Counted from the stretch's first letter, positions 48,897 through 61,393 are shown. The stretch is DNA of 64,000 bases from Armillaria gallica (GCA_037576215.1 JBANDB010000007.1:3193001-3257000); one strand, 5' to 3'. Translations and numbers: made by a program. The notes: generated by a model not told the origin, from the letters alone.

Positions 48897-50059
48897 CTAA
48901 GCCTTCTTTGCCTCCTTCAACTTCATTTCAATCCACATCTTTCGCACTGCCTCATTATCAAGGGCAGAGTACGCATCAACAGCATTTTTATCCTTCTCTA
49001 GCAACATGATGAACATGACCATATCCTCCGTTGATAGCCAATCCTCTAGATCTTGTGCCTGCTTGATGGCCGACTTCTTGCAAAGAGGAGTGACTTGAAG
49101 GCCAGCTGATGAGCCAGGAGGAGCTAGTGCCTCTCGGACTGTCGCCCCAAATTCAGAGAGTGTCGATGTCATATTCTGAAGCACAGCTGTCTTTGCATCA
49201 ACATGTGTCCTCTTCTCAGACTTCGGAGCAGGAGTGCCAGTAGCTGATTGTTTATGACTAAGGCTCGGTAGCGGAGTCTTGGGAATCTAAGGACAAAGTC
49301 AGTACCATTGAAAATGCAGATAATGAAGTTGCTCCAACCGTATTTGACTCAGATGAGGTGCGCCATATCACAGGCATCTCATCCAATGGTACACCATCAT
49401 CATCACGTTCCCATGCCTCATCGGTCCACACCATTGGGCTACCTGGCTCACCATTAAACTGGGAATCATCCAGCTGCGACAGAGTTTGCGTAGCTCCTTC
49501 CTCATAAGCATCATTGATCCCACCAAGACCAATATCCTGCCCAAGATCATCTGCAGTAACATGGCCAGCTTGGTAGACATTAACGTCAGCTGAGAGCTTG
49601 GGCATGATGGGTTCTAAAATGCAGTAAAATGGCCAGCCATTGTTTCGGAACTTCTCTGCGATCTTCTTCTTGGGGTGCTTGGTTATGAAGGCATCCCATA
49701 CATCGGCCCGCTCAGGAGTGATGGATGCACCTGTTTTGTCATCCCAGACCCACCCAGACATGAACTCAATCTGGTGACAGATCTTCCAGATGTCGCGAAG
49801 CTAGATCAAAATTAGAAGACGTCACAAAAATGAGATCATGACACACTGATGTGAACTTGGTCTTGCATGCCTCGGGTGTTTTGGGTCCTCCCACCGTTAT
49901 CAATGGGTCCAAAAGGTCAGATGCCACCTGGTGGATGCTTGCTGTAAAGTTTCCATTGTCTCCAGCCTCTGCTGAATGCTCCACATAGAAATTGACAAGT
50001 TTTTCAGTGTCTTCATGTGTCCATACAGCCTTGTGAGACTTTTTCTTGGCCTTGGACAT
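48897..50059 (-). CDS. Myb/SANT-like DNA-binding protein of the Harbinger element
   Basis: Three exons on the minus strand (50,059-49,847, 49,800-49,339, 49,286-48,897) join in phase to 355 codons including the stop, with introns of 46 and 52 bp. I chose the ATG at 50,059 because SKAKKKSHKAVWTHEDTEKL, the start of the Myb/SANT-like domain, follows directly; an upstream ATG at 50,140 lacks support. The domain (residues about 8-110) ends with GWVWDDKTGASITPERADVW and KFRNNGWPFYCILEPIMP, a pattern frequent in basidiomycete transposon-linked proteins. An acidic middle and a helical Lys-rich C-terminus follow. In PIF/Harbinger elements this protein brings the transposase to the ends and into the nucleus. 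No stop is seen; it may be expressible. Confidence 0.85.
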
Positions 50060-50178
50060 CTCCACTGGCTTTTCGGCACTCAGAAAATGAAGAGACACAC
50101 TCAGAAAACGAGACGACACGCCAAAAGCAAGATCAGGCAAGTTCCATCACATTTAGTCACACAAGGTCACACGGATCC

Positions 50179-50250
50179 GAAATGACGATTGCCCAAAAAA
50201 GGGAACTAAATTTCGAAACGGCAACCGTCATTTGGTTGCCATTTGTACTC
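50179..50250 (-). repeat. Right terminal inverted repeat of the Harbinger element
   Basis: Reverse complement of the left end, followed by TTA. Confidence 0.92.
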
Positions 50251-50253
50251 TTA

Positions 50254-50775
50254 GGGATGTGCCAAATAGATGAAAGTGACTTGCATGAGCAGAGGTCTGC
50301 AGAGTGTGTGGGCTTTGGCAAAGCTATTAGCAATGTCACCCTTGAGCCGAAGCCCTAAGATTGGATTGTGGAGCGGAGTCCATGGAGAGTGAAGGTTTGA
50401 ATAGAAGTAAGGATAGTCCCATGGAGCAGAGGCCATGGACTTGAGAGTAATAGATTTAGACTTGGAGTCAGAGAGAGGTTTGGCTAAACCAAGTTGATAT
50501 TTGAACTGAGTATCTACAAGTAATTCTACAGTATATATATAAGTAGGTAAATCCAAGTCAGAGTCCAATGAACTCCGGCGGTGGTCTGTTTGCTACTTGA
50601 TTCAGGCTCTAGAGTTAATATGTGAAATAGTAAAATAAAATGATAAATGAAATATCAAATGGGATAGAGTAATGGTAAGTGGTCGGAGGCCACAGAGTCC
50701 GATAGTGAGCAATGCTGGAGTTAGGATTGAAGTTGAACTGGGTGTGAAGCGGAGGCCAGCGGCATACACATAACA
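50254..50775 (-). repeat. 3' LTR of Gypsy 3 (its first 5 bp are at 47,337-47,341)
   Basis: With the Harbinger element removed the plus-strand sequence reads TGTTAGGGATGTGCC to GCATACACATAACA, a TG...CA LTR of about 527 bp. A TATA-like run TATATATATAAG is near 50,530. The polypurine tract lies next to its 50,775 end. Confidence 0.75.
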
Positions 50776-50942
50776 GTATCCCCCCCTTAGCATTCTTGCC
50801 TTCAAGAGCACTGATCCCAATGACCAATCAGTATGTTCTTGCAGTGAAAATTTTACCATGGGAATTTTTGCAACTTAACCTGCTACTAGTACCATCTTCA
50901 CCAACTTTGCTTTTTTTCTTGACTCCCTCATCATTTCCAATG

Positions 50943-52522
50943 TCAAACTCCATTGAATACCACCCATCTGCCACCCCTGAGCCTTACGAGTCTGCCCCAA
51001 TGCTGGAGGGTTTGACCTTGGAGGCCTATCAGATTTTGACTGAGGAGCGTGCTGCTGTGGAGGCCATCGGGGCTCATGAGGAGTGAAAATCTTCCAAGGT
51101 GAAAGAGGCATATTTGGCCAAGCTGAAGTTGGATAAGGAGCTGTGATTGGAGAAGTTGAAGGCAGATAAGGCTGCCACAGACACTGTGGTGAAGAAGAAA
51201 CTCCACAAGGAAAGGAAGGAAAAGAAGGCTGCCACTGAGGAGGATAAGGGAACAGATGCAGATACCGAGGCGAACACACTGGGGACTTTGAAGGAGGAGG
51301 CTCTCAAAAAATTGAAGGATATTCATGATGGTAAGCAGAGAGCGATGGGATCTGTGGTTTCTAGTGCGGATGGAAACAAGAAATGGAAACAACCGACCAA
51401 GTCTGCAAGTGTGGTGGAGGAGAGTGGAAAAGAGGGGGAAGCTGGACCTAGCAAAAAGGCTAAGGTGGAATCTACAGGCCCCATGGAGAATGAGGAGAAG
51501 TTGCAAGGGAGCAGTAAGTGAATCTCCAGTGGCCTCCGCAGTGTACTGATCAGTTTGCAGAGTGTTGTATCTGGTGTTGCCAGGATGGGGCAAGGTGTTA
51601 TGCCCATCCTGGTTCTGCAAAGACCATCTGGGGCCATACATGCTCCTGTTGCAAGACCGAGAAGGCTGCGTGTTCTTTTAACAAGGGCACATCTGCTTCC
51701 ATTGCTGTTGGCTCTGAGAAAATTTTGGAGGCTTTTCAAAAGTTAATGAGCACTGTTGATGCTCTCATGACCAAGGTGGACAAGTTGACTGGGGAGGTTG
51801 CTTTCCTGCAGGGCCATGTTGGAGACTTTGTCGATGATTACAAGATGGAGTCTATCGAGTCTCCTGAGGATATCCTGTCAGCCTCTGATGTAGAGGAGTG
51901 GGATGCGTCCTGTATTGAATTGTATGATTTGAAGGAGGTGAATTCCGAAGCCCTCTGGCAGGTTATGCAGTGGTGCCTGGACAAGGATATGGTGCGATTG
52001 TGGGCAAATGGGCTGTCAGAGCCTGAAAAAATGGACACAAACGATCCCTACAAACTTAGTAACTGTGGATTCTGGTATGGTCTTGGGGGCACAGAGAAAT
52101 TGGAGGAGATGAAGTTGAAGTGCAATTACTTCCAGGCCATGCGAAATGAATTCTACAAGTTAGGCAGCCACTGGGCCGAGTGGAGGATCTGGAAGGCTTA
52201 TCTGTGCAAGCATGAGTGTGATGAATTCCTGGTAGAGGATTCAGATCCGGTGGAGGAGGTTCGTGGTGGGAAGGTATGCAAGGCATGGAAGCCATATGGT
52301 CCAGACTTGGACATCAAGGCTCTTGATAAGTTGTATGTACTGGCAGATGATCCCACAGCAGCATCTACGGATGAGGATGAAGGGAGTGGAGAGGGCCAGG
52401 AGGATGAGAAAGGTGGTAGCAGTTCAGGATCTGCAGAGGATGAAGGAATGGGGGCTGCAGTAGAGGCTGGGGATGTGGAAATGTATGAAGTGGTGAACAC
52501 TGTGGAAGCCGCTGATGCCTGA
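50943..52522 (+). pseudogene. Antisense additional ORF of Gypsy 3 with a Cys-rich cluster
   Basis: A plus-strand gene lies between pol and the 3' LTR, opposite to pol. From MSNSIEYHPSATPEPYES (50,943) it reads a Lys/Glu-rich, probably coiled-coil part with two TGA stops (after AHEE and after LDKEL). A frame change near 51,520 follows, then an open 330-residue part. This begins with a cluster of about 10 Cys (QCTDQFAECCIWCC, then HTCSCCKTEKAACSF), continues with helices and ends in an acidic tail (52,360-52,500). Similar Cys-cluster proteins occur near LTR elements in Agaricomycetes, as far as I recall. Function is unknown; nucleic-acid binding is a guess from the Cys spacing. Confidence 0.55.
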
Positions 52523-52831
52523 TTCTCTTTGGACACTATTCTTGAACTTTTTCTATACATGCATATATAGTTTTTTTTTGTAGTTTTGAATGCATCCAGG
52601 GCCCACTGGGCCCCTTATCTTGACTTGTAACTTGGAAGAATAGGAAGTGTGAATTTGCAATAGAAAGCCAGGAATGAATATGAAATACAGAGCACAATTT
52701 CTACTGGAGTCTGGGCTCAATTAGGAAATGAATTTGCAATAGGTTTTGTAGATTCTATTTGAAATAAGAGAGGTCGGGGCCAGTGGAGACCAATAATGTT
52801 ATAGGTGAGGGAGAAGTTAAATGGTGGATTT

Positions 52832-55800
52832 TTAGATGGTAACTTTGGCTAGTGGTCCTGGTTTGTCTGGATAGCGACAGTGGAAATCCTTAATGAATTC
52901 ATCTGTGGAGAATTCAGTGGCCAGTAACCAAGCAAATTTCTCGTTGGTGCCTTCATAACCTAATCATTGAATCCTGTAGAGAAGAGGACACTGGTGATGT
53001 GCTCGGTAATGGGCAGCGTGCAAATGAAACAAGTGTCTAGATCGTCAATCTAGATACTAAATCACACACACACACACACACACAATCACCAATATTAAGT
53101 TCAAGGGTAAGTATGATAGAAGCACTCATGGTGTACATAGATTTTGATAATCAATTGGGTTTTGCTTTAAAACAACTTCAATTCGAGTCTAGAAGTGTTT
53201 ACACAAGATACACTAATCACGATAGCAAGGTATATGGACATGGGGGTTTTGTAAGATATAATTTGAGTGGCTTAGACTTGCAACGACTTTGTCTAGAAGA
53301 GCTGGTAAGGCTTTAACTAGGGAAGCTTTAACAATCGAACAATCAAAGACCTAGAGGTCTACAAAGAGCATAATTGCTCTGGAGTACATGGACTCGATTA
53401 CAACACAAGCACATGCACTTGCAACAAAGAACACACAGGTCCTGGCTTCAAGTACGAGACTTGCAAAGAGTATACAGACTCGTTAACTGTTTGAACTTAA
53501 AGCATTCTAGGGCTTATTTCACTTCAACTAGGCAATGTCTTTGGTCTGTGGTCGACTTAGCACATCTAGATCACTTTAGTCAGTGAGAGAGCATGAGGCC
53601 TTTGTATGCAGAGCAGTTCAATTAACTAGCAAGGCGCAAACATGGGGACGACTCTTCTTCCTACTTAGTTCTTCTAGATTACTTATAGCCACCCTTTTGG
53701 GATTGACTTGGTAAACTTAATTCACTTCAGTCGAGGATATGTGATTAAACCAGTGATTGATTAGGTAGCTATAAGGCTACTAGCACAAACACGGGGGAAT
53801 GCTTTCCTGCCATTATGCATTTAATTGCTGCTAATTTATATGATTTTTAGCCTAGGTATAGGAGCTTGTATCTAAAAGTAATTATGGTACGAGCTTTGGG
53901 TATCACTACAAATGATGAGTAATTAATTTACAAGTATTGCGCTATTCCAAGGTTTCTATTCAGTTGTGAGGAATGACTAGTAGTCATTTTATTGCCAAGG
54001 AGTGCCCTACTGGTCCGTAGGAACCCCTCACTTCTCCTTCATGCCTTGTTGCATGGGTTCCTATTCAATACTACGGCTTGTGCAGTATTTTGAGGGTGTA
54101 ACCACCGATCACAATCAATTGTTGGACCAAGATTGTATTGCTTCGATCAGTACATGATCTTAATTAGCTATCTTGGTGCCAAGCATCGGTTATTCAGTTA
54201 TTCCTAGGTTTAGTCATGTTCTAGACTAAGTTCATTTCACTGTGTGTATCATTGTGGACTTAACAATCCTTTTCTAGGTTCATTCAAGTCATTGAGATGA
54301 TGAGTAATCTAGTCCTTCTGTGTTCTGCTTTATTGTTTGTATCTCATCTCGATGTGTCCCTTGGTTCCGACTGTAAATAGTCTTGTTTTGGGCAGGGAAT
54401 AGCATTCAATGTTGAAGGCTTGTAGAATTGACTCGTCTAGATGTTGCTTCTAAGTCCATTTTGACACTGTACTGCTCACTATCTTATGTAGTATACTAGC
54501 TATCAGTGTAAAGCCTTCACTATAGCTCTCTGTACTGCTTGTAGACTGTGCTATTTGATAGAAATTTGCAAAATCTATGGGTAGCCTGATACCAAGCATA
54601 TCACCAGAACCAGCAGTCAAGTTTGGAGTCTAGGATCTGAGCTATTTTGTACTGCTCTTCACTGTTGACTTCCACTGGAGGTGGCGGAGGTTGAGTGCAA
54701 TTGGGGATGGTGTTTTCCTCTACAGGTTCAAGTTGTGATACATGGAAGACAGGGTGAATGGCCCAGAGGTCCAACAGAAGTTTGAGGGTGAAGGAATGAG
54801 AGCCTGGCTGAGCTATGATTTCGAATGGGCCAAGGAATTTCTCCACAAATTTCGCAGTAGAGCACATAGTCTTGATATGCTTGGAGTTAAGATAGACTTT
54901 GTCACCTACTTTGAAAGGAGGAGCCAGATTCCAGTGCTTGTCTGCTTGGATCTTGTAGCGAGACTGTGCCTGAGTGATTTCATCGCATAGGAATTGGTGT
55001 AGTTCATCGAGGTTGACTACAAAGTCATGGGCCTGAGTGGAGGTGATATCACATTCAGGATGAACAGTGATATTAGGATGGTAGCCTTTGTTGGTGAAGA
55101 ATGGAGAGATTCCAGTGGAGGCATTCGGAGCATTGTTGTATGCAAACTCTGCAATGGGTAGTAGTAAATCCCGGTTGTCCTGTTGATAAGAACAATAAAT
55201 GCAGATGTACTGTTTCAATGTTTGGTTTGCATGTTCCATTTGTGCATCAGCCTCTGGATGATATCCAGAAGTGAAGTGAAGTTCCATGTCAAGGGCTTTG
55301 GCAAGGGCACGCATGAATTGGGAGACAAATTTGGAGCCACAGTCAGAGGTGATGTGGTTAGAGATGCCATGTTTAGAGAAAACATGAATGATGAATAACC
55401 AGGTGAGTTCTTTAGAATTAATAGTATCATGTGTAGGGATAAAGATGGCTTGCTTGCTTGCACAGTCAATTAGTACAAGGATAGCAGTGGATCCATTGGA
55501 GTCTGGTAGCTGTTCGATGAAACCCATTGAAATGGAATCCTATGGGCATTCTGGAACCAGCAAGGGTTTAAGCAAACCATAGGGACAATGTCTAGGTGTC
55601 TTGTTGCAACTGCAAACCATACAAGATTTGATGTAGTGGAAAATGTATTCACGCATCTGTGGCCAGGTATAGTTTTGTCAGACTAATTCCAAGGTCTGAT
55701 TTTGACCAAAATGACCTGCCAAGATGTGATCATGATTGTTTTGTAGGACATGGAGATGGAGATCCTCAGAGTCTGGGACATAGATGTGATTATCAAGGTG

Positions 55801-58210
55801 GAGAATGTCTGATTCATCTACAGACCACCGAGAAGAGGAAGTGAGAGTGGAGGATTTGGCCTGCCAGAAACCTTTGGCGGCCATGGAGTCAGATGGTTGT
55901 GCTTGCTTGATGTCTAAATGGAGCTTGTCAATATCCATTACCATGCTAGCATGGAGAATTGTTCTTGAGTGAATACAGGATGGAAATTGTGAGAATTGAC
56001 TGCAGCATATTGACTATCCCTCTCTTTTGGATAGACATCCCATCATCTAGTGAGTGCATCCAGTTTTTCTCCAAGTTTCCCTGGTCAGAAGCGGATTACT
56101 AGGTTGAATTGAGATAGGCACTCAGACCACCAGACTTGCCGTCAGGTAAGAATCTTGGTGGTAGAAAAATATTCAAGATTCTTATGGTCTGTGACAATGT
56201 CAATGGGGTCCACAGAGCCTTCAAGGTAGTGACACCAGTATTTAAAGGCTTCAAAGATAGCTAGAAGCTCTTTATCATGGGTGTCATAGTTGAGTTCAGC
56301 ATTGTGGAGGCTCCAGGATAAGAAAGCAATGGGGTGGATTTCACCATCATCAAGGTAGATGGAGAGGATAGCAGCAATAGCATAGTTGGAGGTGTCAGTC
56401 TCTACAACTAATTGCCAGTCAGGAACCCAATGGGTAAGGATAGGAGTGTGAGTGAAGGCTTGCTTTAGTTCATTGAAAGCAGCCATACACTTGTCATTGA
56501 ATTTCCACGGAGTTCCTTTGCATGTGAGGCAGGTTAAAGGGATAACAATGTCACTGTACTCATGGATGAAATGGCAGTAGAAGTTGGTGAAGCCAAGGAA
56601 GGATTGGATATCCTTAACTTTCCATGGAACCAGCCAATCTAAAATGGCCTTGACCTTGTCTTCGGACATGCAAAGGCCCTCTGGTGAGAGAATGTAGCCT
56701 AGATATTCCATGGAATCCCAGTGGAACTCACATTTGGATCCTTTGCAGTAGAGCCTGTTTGCTCTTAGTCTGTGCAGAACCTTACATATGTGTTGCCAGT
56801 GCTCCACAGGGTCATTGGAATAGATGAGGATGTCGTCAAGGTATACAACTACTGAGATGTCAAGCATGTCAGAAAAAATATCATTCATGAAGCATTGGAA
56901 TGCTGTGGGAGCATTGGTGAGCCCAAAAGGCATGACATGCCATTCGAAGGAGCCGTAACAGGTCCAGAAGGCTTTTTTCCATTCATCACCTTCAGCTATG
57001 CATATGAGATGATAAGCATGTCAAAGATTGAGTTTGGTATAGATGTGAGTGGAGCATGTAGAGTTGAGGAGGTTGGAAATGAGTGGAAGGGGATAACGGT
57101 CTTTCTTGGATATCTTGCTTAAGCTACAGAAATTGACACAAAGATGGAGTTCTCCAGTCTTTTTCTTGACAAAGAGGACCAGAGCTCTGTGGGGGGAACA
57201 TGAGGGTATGATGAATCCACTACAGAGATTATGGTCAATAAACTCACATAAAGCTTTGAGCTCAGACTCTGAGAGGGAGTAAATTGGCCCAAGCAGAGGA
57301 GATGTTCCTTCCTCAATATTGATCTTGAGGTTGTATGGTTTATGCTCAGGGAGTTTCTTGGAGAGCGAGTCATTGAATACATCAGCAAAGTCATGGTATT
57401 CTGCTAGTACATTGGTCATGTTTGGTGGGGCTGTGGAGCTGGCCATTCTGCTGATGCTAGGTGCAGAAGGTTGGAGGGTGTATTGTTGAGCTCCATCTTC
57501 AGCACATGCTTGAACAAAGTGGCTGCAGAGATGATAAATATCTTGGGGGTAACCATTGCAGAAAAGGAAGGGATGGTAGGGAAGGAGTAAATGGGTTTGT
57601 ATGGCAGCGGAATCCATCAGGATCTTGGAGTTGGCTTGGATGCCGGAGTTGGAATAGAAATAGCAGTTGGACAAGGAATGTCCACACGGTTAGATGCAGT
57701 TGCATCGGAGGCAGCAGAAGTGCTTGCAGGGGAAGAAACACCTGGTAATGGTGAATGGAAAGTGATACTGTGCTTTGCCTAGTCAATCAACAGATTGCAG
57801 TGGGAAAGCCAGTTGTATCCCAGAACAATATTACAGGATGAATCTAGACAAGTGACATAGAAGTCAATAGAGATGATGTTTCCAGAAGGGAAACAAACTG
57901 GAAGTGTGATGGATTGGGAGATGTGAGATCCAGTAGAGCCATCAAAGAGCTGAAGTTGAACAGGAGAAATAGGTTTGGTAGGAAGGTTGTGGTCCTCAAC
58001 GTACTTGGAGTCGACGAAACAATGGCTAGAACCGGAGTCAACCAAGGCAAGAAAATGAAGGATAGTAATGATTGGAGAGCCATCGGACTCTGTACCAAAG
58101 CTGACTTCAGAAGAGAGTGATACAGTTAGTGAATGATTGGAAAGAGTGGCAGCATTGAGGGTGACAACCTCCGATGTGCGATTACAGTCAATGCAACCCT
58201 GATCTCGCAT
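52832..58210 (-). pseudogene. pol of Gypsy 3: protease, RT, RNase H, integrase, chromodomain (split)
   Basis: Protease 57,779-58,210 has ALVDSGSSHCFVD with the active-site Asp and ends VLGYNWLSHCNLLID. RT and RNase H (about 56,140-57,674) show VVVYLDDILIYS and FLGFTNFYCHFI. The integrase zinc region is near 55,600-55,730 and the catalytic core at 54,900-55,527 (LIDCASKQA, SDCGSKFVSQF, DAQMEHANQ). The C-terminal chromodomain is split: the piece ending LDSKLDCWF at about 54,607 resumes at 52,991 as CPLLYRIQ, stop, LGYEGTNEKFAWLLATEF and closes at 52,832. A solo LTR lies between. Trp codons where Arg is usual (CWFW) fit C-to-T change. Multiple stops; inactive. Confidence 0.85.
52992..54606 (-). 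mobile_element. Solo LTR-like insertion (family C) in the chromodomain of Gypsy 3
   Basis: The 1.6-kb block begins TGGTGATGTGCTCGG and ends GCATATCACCA, a TG...CA element with a 12-bp imperfect inverted end. It interrupts the chromodomain codons. A (CA)n run lies at about 53,062-53,084. No coding capacity is seen. Flanks are GACAC and GAACC, so a target duplication is not clear. Orientation is uncertain. Confidence 0.6.
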
Positions 58211-58230
58211 GGAGGATACAGGGCTGCCCT

Positions 58231-59397
58231 CTAGTTTTCTGACTCTGTAGGAGCCGGATCCTCAGAGGCAGGAGTGGGTTTTTCAACTTCCGCAGTATGG
58301 CCCTTAGCAGAGGCTGCAGCTTTGCATTTGTTGCAGTCCTTAGTCTTGTGCTTGCTTCCACAGAACATACAGAGGTTGTTCTTGCAGCGGCAGTCCTTTT
58401 CTTCTTGAATAAGGCAGCCATCTTTGCCTAGCTTATCAGCATAGGGCTTTGGGTTGGAAGCAGCTCCCAAGGAGTTGGAGTTGGAAGGCCTTGGAGCCGA
58501 TCTGGAAGTCAAAGAACTGGCATTGGAATTGGAACCCTTGGATTTAGGGTTGTTGGAATATGAACCAGAGGACTTGTTTTCCCAGTTTTCATGGGATATC
58601 TTGGTCCTCTGAGTCCAATAGCATGCCTCAAGTTCTTGGGCCAGGAAACGCATGTCACAGAGATTGTTAGGCTTTCTGTGGTGAGCCATATCATCCTTGA
58701 TGCATGTGCAAAGTCCACAGTAGAAGGCATGGCAGAGGGAATTGTTGCCATAGCCAACCTGGGATGCATATTGGTTGAACTGAACCATATACTTCATGAT
58801 TTGGTCTCCATTGCACATCCAGAGATGTTCAAGGGCATCCTCAGCATCTCCAATGGCATTGAAAGGGCCGAAATTGGTTTGGAGTTCATCAAGGAACACA
58901 GTGTAAGAGTATTGCCATGCCGGTGGATTCCATGGATTGGGATGGAGGATGTCTGGTTCAAACCAGTCAAGCATGGTGCTGGAAAGAAAAGAAATGGCAT
59001 AGTTGACTTTACTGGCATCCACCACAAAAGCAGTGAGTCTGTCATTAAACTTCAACTGAAGGGAGACAATGAAAGCCTTAAGCTTCTGTGGGTTGGAGCT
59101 GTCAAAGGTATCAGGTTCTTTGACCTTGGTATGGATGTTGTTGGGTTGAGGATTGTTTAGCGAAGTGGAAACCCTGTGCAACAGGTTCATGAATTCTTGT
59201 AAGAAATCTTGCTCATTGGGAGCATTGTTGCCAGGTCTGCCAGGTTCTCCTGGTCCATTGGGACCTCCAGGACCACCAGGACCTCTGGTTCAATTTGGGC
59301 TACCTGGTTGGGAGTCGGATCCATTGTCACCCTGGTTCTGTTGATTCAAAGGATGAGTAGGGGTATTGATTTTGCCTCCGGAATCATCAGATCCCAT
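58231..59397 (-). pseudogene. gag of Gypsy 3
   Basis: Starts at ATG 59,397 (MGSDDSGGKINTP), with a stop or frameshift near 59,290. From there a Gly/Pro stretch leads into a 319-residue open frame: capsid-type core (KVKEPDTFDSSNPQKLKAFI, LSSTMLDWFEP, AEDALEHLWM), Ser/Asn-rich linker, and a zinc-knuckle-like CMFCGSKHKTKDC (C-x2-C-x3-H-x4-C, one residue shorter than the classic CCHC). It would package RNA and form the particle. It is the least broken gag here, with only the N-terminal lesion visible. Confidence 0.85.
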
Positions 59398-59525
59398 GGC
59401 ATCCGTTGATGAGCCTAGACTTCTGTGGCAACAGCAACACCAACTCAGAATGAGATTGGATGAGTTAACATAGTAGCACGGCAATCAAGGTGATCGTATG
59501 TGCGAATGGTTCGAGGCACCTCCGT

Positions 59526-61393
59526 TGATGAGCCTCCAGGCTCTGTATGCTCAGAATTCGCGGATTTAGCCATCCATCACCCAATACCTTCGAAACGACG
59601 CCATTATAACCCTCACACACTCCATAACACTGCCAACTCTCGATAATTCCACGGATTTTCGCAGTATAAGCCACAAACATTCAGATCCAGTCCTAAAACT
59701 GTGACATCCACTCCTCACACACTCCATTATCCTTCCCAGCTCGCCTCATATCACAATTACCGTATCCCATCATGGCAAGGCACCTTTGATCGACAATCAT
59801 CCTAAAACGGGGTTGCTATATCACTCAGAAGCACTAGTTGATGTGCCCATCAATCATTTAATGAAATGACATGATTGACGTGAGTACCCTCCCAGCTACG
59901 ATAATTACAGCTACGGCAACTATAGACCGCGTTTACTAAGGCTGTTACAGTGCCAAGACTTCGAATTATTGTTGCCCCACATATACACCTCAGCACGGCA
60001 ACTGCAGCTCAATAATCCGCAGCTACACAGCACCTTATGATCCGCTCATCGCTCAATAAAACCACACGGTTCGCATCCATACACGGCAACGTCGAGGACT
60101 TGCTGTTACTTTAGAACCACAAATACCATATGTTTACTACGGCTATTACAAAAGCCAAGGACTTAGAGCCTTACTAAGGCTCCGAAGAATATTCTATTTA
60201 TAAAATCGTACTTGTAGTATAAAAACTAGGTAGAAACCGCATTTTTAGAGCTAGTTCTTACCCAGTTGACAAGGCTATGGCATTACCAGTCAGCTACGGT
60301 TACTCCAAGTTATTCCCCACCGCTTGCTTTACTCTTTAAACGTTGTTGGTTGCACCAATACACGAAATCTTGCATCAATAACTTGCTTTTGTCTTTTAAT
60401 GCCACAACATCACTTCACTTTCACCACATAGGATTGTTTCATCGCTTTCACCTTCTACATCACCATCGTTTTCATCGCCCAGTTCAGTATTGCCTCCGTG
60501 TAGGCCCAGTTCAGCTCCATAGGATCACCCTCGTCTTTATCATTGTTCGGAGTTGCCGTGCATCTATTGCCACAGCACCCCACTCAGCACCTCAGTTGCT
60601 ACGATTTCTACCAGTTTCTTGCAGTCTCCGTACGTTTATTGCTATTGTTTCGACTCACAATATTAGGTACACCCCAAGCCACGTTTACTAGGCTATTTGA
60701 TGTCTCCCAGTCCATTGCCACGATTCCTAGTCCTCCCCCACGATTACTAGAGCATCGCAACGTTTTCTAGTCCCTCCCCACATTTTCTAGTCCCTCCCCA
60801 CATTTTCTAGTCCCTCCCCACATTTTCTAGTCCCTCCCCACATTTCCCAGTCCCTCCCCACGTTTTCTAGCTCATTCCTACGATTTCTGGCTCATTGCTA
60901 CGATTACCAGTCCTTCCACACGATTACTCGTCCTCCCCCACGATTACTAGAGCATCGCAACATTTTCTAGCACCTCCCCACGTTTTCCAGTCTCTCCCCA
61001 CGTTTTCTCGACCATTGCTACGATTTCTAGTGCGTCGCTACGATTTCTAGTCCATCCCTACGATTTCTAGACCCATTTCCGTGGTCTCTAGATCATTTTC
61101 GCAGTTCCTATCACGGTTTCTTGGTATTCAAGTCATACCAGATTCCATCCCATCTCGTTTATCGAGATCCTTCCCGGCTTACAGCCAACATCTATTAGTA
61201 CTCCTTGACCAAGAGTACTACTTCACTGACTTAAAGTCGCAGTGTATCTTGTGTTATTGAGGAATTGACCGCAGGGAGGTGCACTGAACCACTCGCAAAC
61301 ACATTGCCTTGATTGCTGTGTTGCTACGTTAATTGCCTAAGCTCTCTCCGAGTTTTGGGTGTTGCTGTTGCCACGGAAGTCTTAGGCTCATCA
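59526..61393 (+). mobile_element. Solo LTR, family A (subfamily A1), nested in a family A2 LTR
   Basis: Starts TGATGAGCCTCC, ends AGGCTCATCA, flanked by CCGT at 59,522-59,525 and 61,394-61,397. Length is 1,868 bp, 119 bp longer than the copy at 33,185, explained by six extra 20-bp units. CpG is largely kept. Confidence 0.93.
60701..61080 (+). repeat. 20-bp tandem array in LTR-A, 19 units
   Basis: Same unit as at 34,361-34,620, with a locally homogenised run of CATTTTCTAGTCCCTCCCCA copies at 60,781-60,840. Confidence 0.95.

Larger units (their letters stand above)
47342..50250. mobile_element. PIF/Harbinger DNA transposon with transposase and Myb/SANT genes
   Basis: The 2,909-bp element begins GAGTACAAATGGCAACC and ends with its reverse complement. 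The inverted repeats stay alignable for about 70 bp. TTA flanks it on both sides (47,339-47,341 and 50,251-50,253), the 3-bp target typical of PIF/Harbinger. It carries two convergent genes, as is standard for the superfamily: a DDE transposase (plus) and a Myb/SANT-like DNA-binding protein (minus). It landed 5 bp inside the 3' LTR of Gypsy 3, so it is younger than that insertion. Confidence 0.95.
47337..59406 (-). mobile_element. Chromodomain Gypsy retrotransposon (Gypsy 3), 5' LTR not found
   Basis: Minus-strand gag (58,231-59,397), protease, RT, RNase H and integrase lead to a chromodomain end at 52,832. Between pol and the 3' LTR lies a plus-strand (antisense) reading frame of about 500 codons. 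The 3' LTR (47,337-47,341 joined to 50,254-50,775) is preceded by a polypurine tract, AAGGGGGG then GATAC. Upstream of gag a reversed family A LTR has inserted at CCGT, and the expected 5' LTR is not seen before the window ends. Three other elements have inserted into it. Confidence 0.8.

Noticed and set aside
53062..53084. (CA)n microsatellite as an origin or recombination signal
   Set aside because: A simple repeat of about 11 units within a solo LTR; nothing else supports a function.
59153..59344. Collagen-like plus-strand frame rich in Gly-Pro-Pro
   Set aside because: It is the antisense of the Gly/Pro-rich stretch in the Gypsy 3 gag.
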